64,000 nt of DNA. Origin: DASPPM01 sp052143835 (GTDB lineage Bacteria > Pseudomonadota > Alphaproteobacteria > JACZXZ01). The stretch spans positions 1 through 64,000 of the forward strand of contig JBKQRV010000005.1 in the NCBI GenBank assembly GCA_052143835.1. Reading direction: 5' to 3'. The notes beneath the pieces were generated by a model. That model was not told the DNA's origin and made no database searches. It was given only the letters and a program-made list of their open reading frames with translations. The translations under genes and the position numbers were made by a program. Positions 18,039 to 28,556 of this stretch are shown here, in pieces. How positions within the stretch are numbered: the first letter of the stretch is position 1; every line of letters starts with the position of its first letter.

Positions 18039-18905
18039 TCACGACGCCTTGTCGGGCGGCCTCAGCACGCCCCGCCGCAGCATCGGCAGGAAAGCGTCGG
18101 CCGGCACGGGCTCGTGGAAAATGAACCCCTGGAGCGCGTCGCACTGAAGCGCCTGCAAATAAGTGAGTTGCCGATGCGTCTCCACACCTACGGCGACGGT
18201 GTCCTTGCTCATCGCGTGCGACATCGAGATCATGGCCTGGACCAATGCGCCATGGGCCTGGTCGGCGGTCATGCGCGAAATGAACAGCCGGGCGATCTTG
18301 ATCGTATCGAAGGGCAGGAGTGCCAGCTGACTCAGCACCGAATGCTCGACCCCGAAGTCGTCGATGGCGAACTGCAGCCCCGCCTCGGCCAGCTCCCTCA
18401 TCACGCGGCTGGCGATCGCGACATTGCGGGCGATGGTACTCTCCGTCAACTCGAGCTTGAGGCTGCCGGGCGCCAAGCCGGTCTCGCCCAAGATCGCGAG
18501 AACGGTGCGCGCGAATCCCTCCTGCAGGAGCTGCCAGCCCGAGAGGTTCACCGAGACGCGAAGATCCGCGATTCCGGCGTCATGCCATAGGCGCGTCTGG
18601 GCGCAGGCTTGCCTGAGCACGAAATCGCCGAGCGGGGCGATCAGACCGGTCTCCTCGGCGATCGAGATGAATTCTCCCGGCAGCACGAGGCCCCGCGCGG
18701 GATGCTTCCAGCGCACGAGCGCCTCCGCCCCGACGATGCGCAAGCTCCGCGTATCGACTTGCGGCTGATAGAAGAGCGCGAACTCCTGCCGCTCGATGGC
18801 AGCCCGCAGCTCCGCCTCGAGGCTCTGTCGCAGCACCGCGCTTTCCGTCATGCGGATATCGTAGAAGCGGTACTGTTGGCCGGGATTGGCCTTGGCCTCG
18901 TTCAA
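18039..18905 (-). CDS. EAL-domain (c-di-GMP phosphodiesterase) half of a split GGDEF-EAL protein
   Basis: The 288-residue ORF is essentially one EAL domain: EAL at 61-63, NLSGW, ELTES, AIDDFG, a conserved Lys in DTIKIARLF, and QGFIFHEPVP. The EGVE loop reads AVGVE, so its first Glu is replaced by Val. The first codons (NEAKANPGQQYRFYD) are the end of a GGDEF domain, so the ORF is the frameshifted continuation of the upstream gene. It can start only at a TTG that overlaps the upstream TGA as TTGA. It is either made by reinitiation or is part of a pseudogene. Confidence 0.7.
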   Translation of the reverse strand: MNEAKANPGQQYRFYDIRMTESAVLRQSLEAELRAAIERQEFALFYQPQVDTRSLRIVGAEALVRWKHPARGLVLPGEFISIAEETGLIAPLGDFVLRQACAQTRLWHDAGIADLRVSVNLSGWQLLQEGFARTVLAILGETGLAPGSLKLELTESTIARNVAIASRVMRELAEAGLQFAIDDFGVEHSVLSQLALLPFDTIKIARLFISRMTADQAHGALVQAMISMSHAMSKDTVAVGVETHRQLTYLQALQCDALQGFIFHEPVPADAFLPMLRRGVLRPPDKAS

Positions 18906-20560
18906 GGCGGTGTCCGCTCACCGTCCTCTGGGCCGATGCTCACCCCCAGCGCCAGCTTGAGCGGGACCTCGTTGCCGTCGAACTCGAGCTTGCCCTCGAG
19001 GGCTTGAACGATCTTGCTGGCGGGATTTCTCGCATCCTCTCCTCGCGTCAGCCCGGTCAAAAGGACGAAGAAGCGGTCGCCTCCGACATACGCGGCCGTG
19101 TCTTCCACGCGCAGCATATTGCGCAGGCGCCGGCCCGCTTCCCTGATGGCGCCGTCCGCCACCGTCATTCCCCGGCTGTCCCTCAAATCCTTGAGCGAGA
19201 CCAGCTCCAGGCATATGACCGCGACGGCACCCTTGGCGCGCTTGGCGAGCGGGAGCGCCTGCGCCAAACGGTCCTCGAACAGGGTTTGATTCGGCAGTCC
19301 CGTCAGCTGGTCGTAATAGGCAAGGCGATCGCGGTGCGCTTCGGCGTCCTTGAGCTCCGTGATGTCGAGCGCGATGCCGTCCCACTGGACGTCGCCATTG
19401 TCGAGCTTGCGCGGCCGCGACAGGGTTCTCAACCAGCGCGTCTGGCCGTCCGGGGTGAAGAGCCGCAACTCGACCACCATGGGCGACAGTTCCTTGGCCG
19501 ACTGCGCGAGGGCTTCCCTGAACCGTCCGCGGTCCTCGGGATGGATGGAGCGAATGAAATGCGCGCCGTCGCGAATCATCTCCGCCGGATCGACGCCGTA
19601 GAGATCCCACATGCGGGGGCTGACGTAGGTGTATGTGAAGCTCCCATCGGCCCTCAGGACGCGCCGGAAAATCGCGCCGGGAACGTTTTCCGCGATGCTG
19701 AGAAGCTGCTCCTCCTTCTCGCGCCGTGCCTGCTCTGCGCGTTTGAGCGCGGTCACGTCGATGCGAACGCCGGCCGTACCGCCGTTGCTCATGCGACGCT
19801 CGGAAATCACGAGGAACGTCCCATTGCTCAGCGGTTGCTCGACGAAGCCCTTGGGATCGCGGTGGCGTGCCAGGCGCTGTGCGATCCATTCCTCCTCGCG
19901 GCCCGGCGCATCGGCATAGATGCCCTTTGCGACACCCGCGCGGAGGATGTCCTCGAAGCGGGCGCCGGGCACGAAGAGCTCGGCGATCCCCGGGTGCAGC
20001 CGCTTGTGCGCCTCGTTGCACATCACGAAGCGGTCATCGCGGTCATAGATCACGAAGCCGTCCGAGACGCTCTCGATGGCGTCGCGCAGCAGCGCCTCCG
20101 CCTCCTCGGCGCGGCTGAGAGCGGCCACGTAGGCAGTCTCGTTCGTCGTCGTGCCGCGATAGCCGCAAAAGACGCCGCCGCGATCGAAGATCGGCGCGCC
20201 GCTGATCGAGAAATGCACGCGGCTGCCGATTGGGGTCACGTAGGAATAGCGGAAGCGGCGAAAAGGCCGCCGCGCGTCGAGCTCGGCCTTGTGCCGCCGC
20301 CACATCTCGTCCTTCTCGAGATCGGCACCTGCGAGCTGCCAGCGCGTCTTGCCGAAGATGATCTCGCGGCGGATGCCGGCGGCCTCATGCCCCTCGCCCG
20401 CCAGGTAAGTGAAGCGGTGCTCGGCGTCGGTCTCCCACAGCCAGTCGGCGGCGGCGGCGGTAAAGTCCCGGAAGCGCTGCTCGCTCTCCGCGAGCGCAGC
20501 ATTGCGCTCGGCCAGCAGGCGCTCGAGCGCGTCGCTCTCTGGGCGCTTGCGAATGAACAT
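18902..20560 (-). CDS. Triple-PAS protein with truncated, degenerate GGDEF domain
   Basis: The 552-residue ORF (ATG at 20560) has three PAS domains at roughly 25-150, 160-275 and 285-400, then a GGDEF domain whose signature reads GGDRF in place of GGEEF, so diguanylate cyclase activity is doubtful. The frame ends a few residues after GVSIGPEDGE, where GGDEF domains normally continue for about 20 residues into an EAL domain. That continuation (ADTALNEAK) is present in another frame. A small deletion at the junction explains both facts. There are no membrane segments, so the sensing is likely cytosolic. Confidence 0.75.
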   Translation of the reverse strand: MFIRKRPESDALERLLAERNAALAESEQRFRDFTAAAADWLWETDAEHRFTYLAGEGHEAAGIRREIIFGKTRWQLAGADLEKDEMWRRHKAELDARRPFRRFRYSYVTPIGSRVHFSISGAPIFDRGGVFCGYRGTTTNETAYVAALSRAEEAEALLRDAIESVSDGFVIYDRDDRFVMCNEAHKRLHPGIAELFVPGARFEDILRAGVAKGIYADAPGREEEWIAQRLARHRDPKGFVEQPLSNGTFLVISERRMSNGGTAGVRIDVTALKRAEQARREKEEQLLSIAENVPGAIFRRVLRADGSFTYTYVSPRMWDLYGVDPAEMIRDGAHFIRSIHPEDRGRFREALAQSAKELSPMVVELRLFTPDGQTRWLRTLSRPRKLDNGDVQWDGIALDITELKDAEAHRDRLAYYDQLTGLPNQTLFEDRLAQALPLAKRAKGAVAVICLELVSLKDLRDSRGMTVADGAIREAGRRLRNMLRVEDTAAYVGGDRFFVLLTGLTRGEDARNPASKIVQALEGKLEFDGNEVPLKLALGVSIGPEDGERTPP

Positions 20561-20830
20561 GACTCGCGGCAGGGTGACATAGCCCGGGCGTTTATTCCAT
20601 CCGCACGGATCAGCAGAGAACGAAAAAATCGTGCAATTTTGTGATCGTTTCCGCGAGCGTGCGCGAATCGCGACGCGCGCGAGAAAGCTAAATATTATTG
20701 AAAATGCCTGCCATCGCGAGCGCGCGGATAGAAGCTCCATGATCCACGGTCTGCGGCCGTCACCTCACCCAAAAGGACTTCGGAAATGCGGGCGAGGCCG
20801 GTGCTGCAGGTGAGCCGGAGCCAACCACCG

Positions 20831-21280
20831 TCAATGCTTCGCTGCTCCCCCGCCATAGAGCGTCCGCGCGCGCTCCTCGAAGGCACGGACCATCCGCCGT
20901 ACCGCCTCGTTGAAGAGGAGCGCCATCGCCCTTTGCAAGATGCGCGAGTGAAATTCGAAGTCGACGTAGAAATCGATGACGCAGGTGCCGTCCGGCTGGC
21001 GCTCGAAGATCCAGTGATTGTTGAGATACTTGAACGGCCCCTCGTGATAGGTGACATCGATGCGATCGGGCTGCTTCAGCACCACGCGCGAGGTGAAGCG
21101 CTCGCGGATCATCTTCCAGCCGATCACGAGGTCGGCGACGATCACCTCGCCCTCGCGCTTGCGGATGCGCGCGGCACGGCACCAGGGCAGGAACTCCGGG
21201 TAGCGCTCGATGTCGGCGACCAGGACGAAGAGCTGGTCCTGCCGATAGGGCAGATGGCGCCGCTCGGCATGGGTCGGCAT
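20831..21280 (-). CDS. ratA: RatA/Coq10-type START-domain protein
   Basis: The 149-residue polyketide-cyclase/START-fold protein has the RatA/Coq10 hallmarks: YRQDQLFVLVADIERYPEFLPWC near the N-terminus and a C-terminal helix with LFNEAVRRMVRAFEERA. In E. coli RatA was described as a ribosome-binding toxin; the mitochondrial homologue Coq10 binds coenzyme Q. A quinone-linked role is the safer reading in alphaproteobacteria. It begins 17 bases after the lipA stop and follows it in the operon. The ATG at 21280 matches the usual short N-terminus. Confidence 0.85.
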   Translation of the reverse strand: MPTHAERRHLPYRQDQLFVLVADIERYPEFLPWCRAARIRKREGEVIVADLVIGWKMIRERFTSRVVLKQPDRIDVTYHEGPFKYLNNHWIFERQPDGTCVIDFYVDFEFHSRILQRAMALLFNEAVRRMVRAFEERARTLYGGGAAKH

Positions 21281-21297
21281 CGCCCGCCCGCCCGCGC

Positions 21298-22242
21298 CTA
21301 GCGAGAGGCGAGCAAGCGATCGCGCGCCTGGCGCAAGCGGATGAAGTCGTCGCCCGCGTGATAGGAGGAGCGCGTGAGCGGCGAGCTCGCCACCATGAGG
21401 AAGCCCTTGCCGAAAGCCATCGCCTTCAAGGCCGCGAACTCCTCGGGAGCGACGAAGCGGGCGATCGGCGCGTGCTTGGGGGTCGGCTGCAGATATTGGC
21501 CGATGGTGAGAAAATCCACCTCGGCGCTGCGCAGATCGTCCATCACCTGATGGACCTCCTCCTTGCTCTCGCCCAAGCCCACCATGAGGCCCGACTTGGT
21601 GAAGATGGCGGGGTCGAGCTCCTTGACGTGCTGCAGGAGGCGCAAGGAGGCGAAGTAGCGCGCCCCCGGCCGGATCGTGGGATAGAGCCGCGGCACGGTC
21701 TCGAGATTGTGGTTGTAGACGTCGGGCTTGGCCGCGACCACGATCTCGGCGGCGCCCGACTTCCTCAAGAAATCGGGGGTCAGGACCTCGATGGTGGTGC
21801 CGGATGCTGCCTCGCGGATGGCATGGATCGTTGCGGCGAAATGCCCGGCCCCGCCGTCGGGCAGGTCGTCGCGGTCGACCGAGGTGACCACGATGTGCGA
21901 GAGGCCGAGTGCGGCGACCGCCTCGCCGACATGGGCGGGCTCGTGCGGGTCGAGCCGGTCCGGCAGCCCGGTCGCGACGTTGCAGAAGGCGCACGCGCGC
22001 GTGCACACGCTGCCGAGGATCATCACGGTAGCGTGGCGCTTGGCCCAGCATTCGCCGATGTTGGGGCAGGCCGCCTCCTCGCACACCGTGTTGAGACGGT
22101 GCTCGCGCATGAGCTTGCGCGTCTCGTGGTACTCGCGGGAGACCGGCGCCTTGACGCGGATCCACGCCGGCTTGCGCGGAATGGGATGGTCGGGCCGGTT
22201 GACCTTCTCGGGGTGGCGCGGGCGGGGAGTCTCGACCGTCAT
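21298..22242 (-). CDS. lipA: Lipoyl synthase (radical SAM)
   Basis: Inserts two sulfurs into octanoylated lipoyl domains, such as those of the PdhB and PdhC proteins encoded just upstream. The 314-residue product has both iron-sulfur sites: the auxiliary cluster Cys54, Cys59 and Cys65, and the radical-SAM Cys80, Cys84 and Cys87 (CTRACAFC). The C-terminal RSSYHA motif is present. It lies three bases after the 85-residue gene and is clearly in the same transcription unit as lpd. Confidence 0.98.
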   Translation of the reverse strand: MTVETPRPRHPEKVNRPDHPIPRKPAWIRVKAPVSREYHETRKLMREHRLNTVCEEAACPNIGECWAKRHATVMILGSVCTRACAFCNVATGLPDRLDPHEPAHVGEAVAALGLSHIVVTSVDRDDLPDGGAGHFAATIHAIREAASGTTIEVLTPDFLRKSGAAEIVVAAKPDVYNHNLETVPRLYPTIRPGARYFASLRLLQHVKELDPAIFTKSGLMVGLGESKEEVHQVMDDLRSAEVDFLTIGQYLQPTPKHAPIARFVAPEEFAALKAMAFGKGFLMVASSPLTRSSYHAGDDFIRLRQARDRLLASR

Positions 22243-22245
22243 GAG

Positions 22246-22503
22246 CTATGCGCCTCTGAGCGTCACGCGGCCGAAGATCTTGCGCGCGCGCAGGTCCGCC
22301 TCGACGTCTTCCACCAGCTTGTCGCAGGCGGCCTGGTTATAGCCGGGCCGGGCCGCATCGAGCACCAGGCTGGTCTCGACCACGGTGACGACGTCCCAGC
22401 TTCCGTCCGCATTGGGCTGGAGGGCGGTGAAAATGCGCTTGACGGAGGCGTTGCCCCTGAGGCCCGCCTCCTCCATTGCCACGCTCGGAACGATGATTTT
22501 CAC
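22246..22503 (-). CDS. Hypothetical 85-residue protein between lpd and lipA
   Basis: Not recognised. The product is soluble, mixed charge, with no signal peptide or membrane helix. The pattern of short beta-like segments and one acidic helix (CDKLVEDVEADLRARK) suggests a compact alpha/beta domain. It sits 29 bases after lpd and 3 bases before lipA on the same strand, and the tight spacing and GC-rich codon use support a real gene. A link to lipoylation or pyruvate dehydrogenase is only inferred from position. Confidence 0.65.
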   Translation of the reverse strand: MKIIVPSVAMEEAGLRGNASVKRIFTALQPNADGSWDVVTVVETSLVLDAARPGYNQAACDKLVEDVEADLRARKIFGRVTLRGA

Positions 22504-22532
22504 GCTCTCACCCGCATCGCCGGACCGACCGT

Positions 22533-23939
22533 CTAGAAGTGGATCGCGCGGCCGTACGCGTCAAGCACCGCCTCATGCATCATTTCGCTCAAGGTCGGGT
22601 GCGGGAAGACGGCGCGAATGAGCTCGACCTCGGTCGATTCGAGCGTCTTGGCGATGCCGTAGCCCTGGATGAGCTCGGTCACCTCGGCGCCGATCATGTG
22701 CGCGCCCAGAAGCTCGCCCGTCTTGGCGTCGAACACAGTCTTGACCATGCCGTCCGGCTCGCCGAGTGCGATCGCCTTGCCGTTCCCCACGAAGGGGAAA
22801 TGGCCGACCTTGACTTGATGGCCCTTGGCCTTGGCCGCCGTTTCGGTCAATCCCACGCTTGCCACTTGCGGCATGCAGTAGGTGCAGCCCGGCACGGTCG
22901 CGACATCGAGCGGATGCACGTCATTCAGGCCGGCGATCTTCTCGACGCAAATAACGCCCTCGTGGCTCGCCTTGTGCGCGAGCCAAGGCGGTCCCACCAG
23001 ATCGCCGATCGCGTAGACCCCAGGCTCTCCGGTCTCGAGCCACTCGTTCACCACCACGTGCGTCTTCTCGACCTTCACCTTGGTGCCCTCGAGCCCGATG
23101 TTCTCCACATTGCCCGCGATGCCGATGGCGAGGATGACGCGCTCGAAGGTGGCTTCGCGCGTCTTGCCGCCCGCCTCGATCGTGGCGCTGACGCTTTCGG
23201 CTCCCTTCTTGAGCGTCTTCACGGAAGCGCTCGTGTGGATCTTCATCCCTTGCTTCTCGAAAGCCTTCTGCGCAAAGGCGGAGATCTCCTCGTCCTCCAC
23301 GGGCAGGATGCGCGGCAGCACCTCGACCACCGTGACCTCGGCACCGAAGGTGCGATAGAAGCTCGCGAACTCGATGCCGATGGCGCCCGAGCCGATGACC
23401 AGGAGCGATTTCGGCAGCGCCGGCGGCACCATCGCCTCCTTGTAGGTCCATACCAGCTTGCCGTCGGGCTCGAGGCCGGGCAGAGCGCGCGCGCGCGCGC
23501 CCGTCGCGAGCACGATATGCTTGGCCGCAAGCTCGGCCACGCCCTTGCCGTCCTTGGTTACCGCTAGCTTGCCCGCACCCGCGAGCTTGCCGTGGCCGTC
23601 GAAGACGCGGACCTTGTTCTTGTTAAGCAGAAACTTGACCCCGTTCGAGAGGCGGGCCGCCACCTTGCGCGAGCGCTCGACGACCTTCTTGGTGTCGTAG
23701 GCGACGTTCTCTGCGCTCAAGCCGAACTCGTCGGCGTGCTTCATGAGGTGATAGACCTCGGCCGAGCGCAAAAGGGCCTTGGTCGGGATGCAGCCCCAAT
23801 TGAGGCAGATGCCGCCCAAATGCTCGCGCTCGACCACGGCCGCCTTCATGCCGAGCTGGGCCGCGCGGATGGCGGCGACATAGCCCCCCGGCCCGCCGCC
23901 CACGATGATGATGTCGAAGGAAGTGGAAGGATCGGCCAT
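22533..23939 (-). CDS. lpd: Dihydrolipoyl dehydrogenase (E3)
   Basis: FAD-dependent enzyme that reoxidises the lipoyl arm of the pyruvate dehydrogenase complex with NAD+. The 468-residue product has the N-terminal FAD motif GGGPGGYVAAIRAAQLG, redox cysteines Cys45 and Cys50 in GGICLNWGCIPTK, the NAD-binding GSGAIGIEFAS, and the C-terminal HPHPTLSEMMHE with the catalytic His-Glu pair. It follows pdhC by 9 bases. Confidence 0.98.
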   Translation of the reverse strand: MADPSTSFDIIIVGGGPGGYVAAIRAAQLGMKAAVVEREHLGGICLNWGCIPTKALLRSAEVYHLMKHADEFGLSAENVAYDTKKVVERSRKVAARLSNGVKFLLNKNKVRVFDGHGKLAGAGKLAVTKDGKGVAELAAKHIVLATGARARALPGLEPDGKLVWTYKEAMVPPALPKSLLVIGSGAIGIEFASFYRTFGAEVTVVEVLPRILPVEDEEISAFAQKAFEKQGMKIHTSASVKTLKKGAESVSATIEAGGKTREATFERVILAIGIAGNVENIGLEGTKVKVEKTHVVVNEWLETGEPGVYAIGDLVGPPWLAHKASHEGVICVEKIAGLNDVHPLDVATVPGCTYCMPQVASVGLTETAAKAKGHQVKVGHFPFVGNGKAIALGEPDGMVKTVFDAKTGELLGAHMIGAEVTELIQGYGIAKTLESTEVELIRAVFPHPTLSEMMHEAVLDAYGRAIHF

Positions 23940-23948
23940 GAGTCGTCC

Positions 23949-25271
23949 TCAGAGCAGCATCGTCAGCGGGTCTTCGATGAGCTTCTTATAGGCGGCGAGG
24001 AACTCGGCGGCGATGACGCCGTCCACCACCCGGTGGTCGACGGAGAGCGTCGAGGTCATCACCGTGGCGATGGCAAGCGCACCCTCCTTCACGACGGCGC
24101 GCTGCTCGCCGGCCCCTACCGCGAGGATCACGCCTTGCGGCGGATTGAGCACGGCGGCGAACTCGCGGATGCCGTACATGCCCAGGTTCGAGATCGAGAA
24201 GGTGCCGCCCTGAAACTCCTCCGGCTTGAGCTTGCCCTCTCGCGCGCGCGCGGCGAGCTCCTTCATCTCGTTCGAGATCTCGGCCAGGCCCTTTTGGTCG
24301 GCGCCCCGGATCACGGGCGTGATCAGGCCGTTCGGAATCGCGACGGCGACCGAGATATCGGCGCGGGCGTAGAGCCGCACCGCCTCCTCCGTCCAGGACG
24401 CATTCGCCGCCGGCACCTTGCGCAACGCCAACGCCGCCGCCCGGATCACGAAGTCGTTGACCGAGAGCTTGTAGCCGCCCTTTCCTTCCGGCGCCCTGGC
24501 ATTGAGCGCCTGGCGCGCCTTGAGAAGCGCGTCGATTTCGCAATCGATCGAGATATAGAAATGCGGCTGCTGCTGCTTCGCCTCGGTGAGCCGGCGCGCG
24601 ATGATCTTGCGTATCGTGCTGTGCGGCACCTCGCGGTAGGGTGCTGCGCCCGGGAGCTCGACCGTGGGTGCCGGCCGCGCCGCCGCTGGGGGTGCCGCTG
24701 CCGCGGCGCGTGGCGGTGCCGGAGCGCCCTTGGCGAGGCTCGCCTCGATGTCGGCGCGCACGATGCGCCCATGCGGGCCGCTCCCACGCAAGTTTGCGAG
24801 ATCGAGACCGGCCTGCTGCGCCATGCGGCGCGCGAGCGGGCTGGCAACGACCCGGTCCTGGCCATTGCCGCGCTCGGCCGCCGGCGGCGCCGCCGGTGCC
24901 GGTGCTGCCGCGGCACTTGGCGCCGGCTTGGCCGCCGGCGCTGCCGCAGCCGGAGCCGCCGCTTGCGGCGCGCTGGGGGCAGGCTTAGGCGGCGCTGTCG
25001 CTGCCGCCGCGAGCGCCTTGGCGTCCTCGCCCTCGGCGAGCAGAAGTGCGATCGGCGTGTTGACCTTGACCCCGTCCGTGCCCTCGGCGACGAGCAGCTT
25101 GCCGATGGTGCCCTCATCCACCGCCTCGACCTCCATGGTCGCCTTGTCCGTCTCGATCTCGGCCAGCGCGTCGCCGGCGCGCACCTCCTCGCCCTCCTTC
25201 TTGAGCCACTTCGCGAGCTTGCCCTCCGTCATGGTGGGCGAGAGGGCTGGCATCAGGATTTGCGTCGGCAT
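23949..25271 (-). CDS. pdhC: Dihydrolipoamide acetyltransferase (E2) of pyruvate dehydrogenase
   Basis: The 440-residue product has one N-terminal lipoyl domain (Lys43 in ETDKATMEV), a long Ala/Pro-rich flexible linker, a peripheral subunit-binding domain (ASPLARRMAQQAGLDL), and a C-terminal acetyltransferase domain ending with His413 in DHRVVDG. It forms the core of the complex and passes acetyl groups to CoA. The ATG at 25271 (MPTQILMPALSP) was chosen because it begins the lipoyl domain; an upstream in-frame start would overlap pdhB. Confidence 0.97.
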   Translation of the reverse strand: MPTQILMPALSPTMTEGKLAKWLKKEGEEVRAGDALAEIETDKATMEVEAVDEGTIGKLLVAEGTDGVKVNTPIALLLAEGEDAKALAAAATAPPKPAPSAPQAAAPAAAAPAAKPAPSAAAAPAPAAPPAAERGNGQDRVVASPLARRMAQQAGLDLANLRGSGPHGRIVRADIEASLAKGAPAPPRAAAAAPPAAARPAPTVELPGAAPYREVPHSTIRKIIARRLTEAKQQQPHFYISIDCEIDALLKARQALNARAPEGKGGYKLSVNDFVIRAAALALRKVPAANASWTEEAVRLYARADISVAVAIPNGLITPVIRGADQKGLAEISNEMKELAARAREGKLKPEEFQGGTFSISNLGMYGIREFAAVLNPPQGVILAVGAGEQRAVVKEGALAIATVMTSTLSVDHRVVDGVIAAEFLAAYKKLIEDPLTMLL

Positions 25272-25308
25272 GAGCTTTCCCTCGGATGGACAGCGGGCGC
25301 GCGTGCGC

Positions 25309-26715
<1,407 letters not shown>

Positions 26716-26736
26716 GTCGGTCCTCCCTCCGTCCGC

Positions 26737-27744
26737 TCAAGCCGGCGCCAGCACGTCGGTATAGAGCTCGCCGGGATCGGGCTCCGGGCTCTGCTGGGCG
26801 AAGTCCGCGGCAGCCTGGATGATGTCCTTGACCTCCCGATCGATCTTCTTGAGGCCCTCCTCGTCGGTCACCCCTTCCGCCTCGAGGCGCTGGCGCAGGC
26901 GATCGATCGGATCGCGCTCCTGGCGCATGCGCTGCACCTCCTCCTTGGAGCGGTACTTCGCGGGATCGGACATGGAGTGCCCGCGGTAGCGGTAGGTGAT
27001 CATCTCGAGGATGTAGGGACCCTTGCCGGCGCGGGCCTGCTCGACCGCCTTCTCACCCGCGGCCTTGACCGCGACGACGTCCATGCCGTCGACCACCTCG
27101 CCCGGGATGCCGTAGGGCGCGCCGCGGTGGTAGAAATCGGTGCGGGCGGAGGCGCGCTCGATCGAGGTGCCCATGCCGTATTTGTTGTTCTCGATCACAA
27201 AGACGACCGGCAACTTCCAAAGACCCGCCATATTGAAGGCCTCGCCGACCTGGCCTTGATTGACCGCACCGTCGCCGAGATAGGTGAACGAGACCTTGGG
27301 CTCGTTGCGGTATTTGAAGGCGAAGGCGAGCCCGGCACCGATGGGCACTTGGGCGCCGACGATGCCGTGTCCGCCGAAGAAGTTGGCCTCCCGGCTGAAC
27401 ATGTGCATCGAGCCGCCCTTGCCTTTGGAATAGCCCGTGCGCCGGCCGGTCAGCTCCGCCATCACCCCTTTCGGGTCCATCCCGCACGCCAGCATGTGGC
27501 CGTGATCGCGGTAGCTCGTTATCACCGCATCGCCCGGCCGGCTCGCAGCCTGCAAGCCCACCACCACGGCTTCCTGCCCGATATAGAGGTGGCAGAAGCC
27601 GCCGATGAGACCCATGCCGTACATCTGACCCGCCTTCTCCTCGAAGCGGCGGATCAACAGCATCTCGCGGTAGAGGGTGATGAGCTCCTCGGCCGCAGCG
27701 CTCTTCGCCCGCGGCTTGGCGCGCGTGGTCTTGGCGTTCGCCAT
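26737..27744 (-). CDS. pdhA: Pyruvate dehydrogenase E1 alpha subunit
   Basis: Thiamine-diphosphate-dependent decarboxylase subunit, 335 residues. The ThDP motif GDGAVNQGQVGEAFNMAGLW and the phosphorylation-loop-like YRYRGHSMSDPAKYRSKEEV are present. The ATG at 27744 has AAGGA seven bases upstream; a GTG immediately before it would add one residue. It is the first gene of pdhA-pdhB-pdhC-lpd-(85 aa)-lipA-ratA. The 288 bases upstream contain an AT-richer tract where the operon promoter should lie, but no clear -35/-10 pair was found. Confidence 0.97.
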   Translation of the reverse strand: MANAKTTRAKPRAKSAAAEELITLYREMLLIRRFEEKAGQMYGMGLIGGFCHLYIGQEAVVVGLQAASRPGDAVITSYRDHGHMLACGMDPKGVMAELTGRRTGYSKGKGGSMHMFSREANFFGGHGIVGAQVPIGAGLAFAFKYRNEPKVSFTYLGDGAVNQGQVGEAFNMAGLWKLPVVFVIENNKYGMGTSIERASARTDFYHRGAPYGIPGEVVDGMDVVAVKAAGEKAVEQARAGKGPYILEMITYRYRGHSMSDPAKYRSKEEVQRMRQERDPIDRLRQRLEAEGVTDEEGLKKIDREVKDIIQAAADFAQQSPEPDPGELYTDVLAPA

Positions 27745-28032
27745 CACGTCATCCTTCGGCTGATCCTCGGAAAAACGAGTTGCGACCGGCTCTGCGGCCG
27801 CCTCCCTAGCTCCTTTGACTAGTAGCCCGGAGAGATGACGTTTTCAAGGAACCGGGTGCCGAAAAATGCTTCTATTGCAATGCACAATGCCGTTTTAACT
27901 GCATTTCGGTTAACAAGCGGTGATACCAGCCCGGAAGGTGGCATGCGAGGCAACCCTCGACGAGCGCATGCCTGTCCCGCCGCAAGGCGGCTTTGCTACG
28001 AGAAGGCGATGCTGTGATTTGGACGACGCAGC

Positions 28033-28362
28033 CTAAGGCTTGGCGTCCGGCTTGGGCAGCATGATGACGAGCTCGTCGGGCCGGCCGAAATTGAGCAGCA
28101 CGCGCGCACGCTCCTCGAGCATGTCAGGATCGAGGCTTTCGGGTCGCAGGTGTGCGACCCGCTCCTCGAGGCCGGCGCGCTGGCTGTTGAGTGCCGCGAG
28201 CGTCGCGTCCGCGAGCTCGATCTTCTGGCGCAGTCCCCACCAGGCATTGAGCCCGCGATCTCCCTCGACGGCGTGATAGGCGAAGTAGGCGGTAAGGCAC
28301 GCCAACACGAGCTGGGCCGAGATGCCGGGAAGCCGCTTGGTGATCTCGCGCGTGAGGCTCAT
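28033..28362 (-). CDS. ftsB: Septum formation initiator family protein (FtsB/DivIC-like)
   Basis: The 109-residue bitopic protein has one transmembrane segment near 16-32, a coiled coil near 42-75 (ADATLAALNSQRAGLEERV), then a short C-terminal tail with DMLEERARVLLNFGRPDELV that matches FtsB. It acts in the divisome, bridging FtsL and FtsQ in known systems. The position between pdhA and eno is the standard alphaproteobacterial context and supports the assignment. Confidence 0.88.
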   Translation of the reverse strand: MSLTREITKRLPGISAQLVLACLTAYFAYHAVEGDRGLNAWWGLRQKIELADATLAALNSQRAGLEERVAHLRPESLDPDMLEERARVLLNFGRPDELVIMLPKPDAKP

Positions 28363-28556
28363 GACAAGAAGCGAATCACAGGAGATTCACGCCGGTCAAT
28401 AGGCAAATCAAGAGTCTGCCCGATTTTCGCGCGTGAGCCGCCGATTTCCGTCGATCTTCGCCGCTGCGGCGGCAAGTCCGCGGCGAAAGACTCCGGCGGA
28501 GCGAGCCAGCGCCGCCGAACCGCGCCCGAGTCGCGATCGCGACGGTGCGCCGCGTC

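Noticed and set aside
27748..28032. CtrA-type sites (TTAA repeats) upstream of pdhA
   Set aside because: Two TTAA motifs occur but 11 bases apart rather than 7, so they do not fit the consensus.
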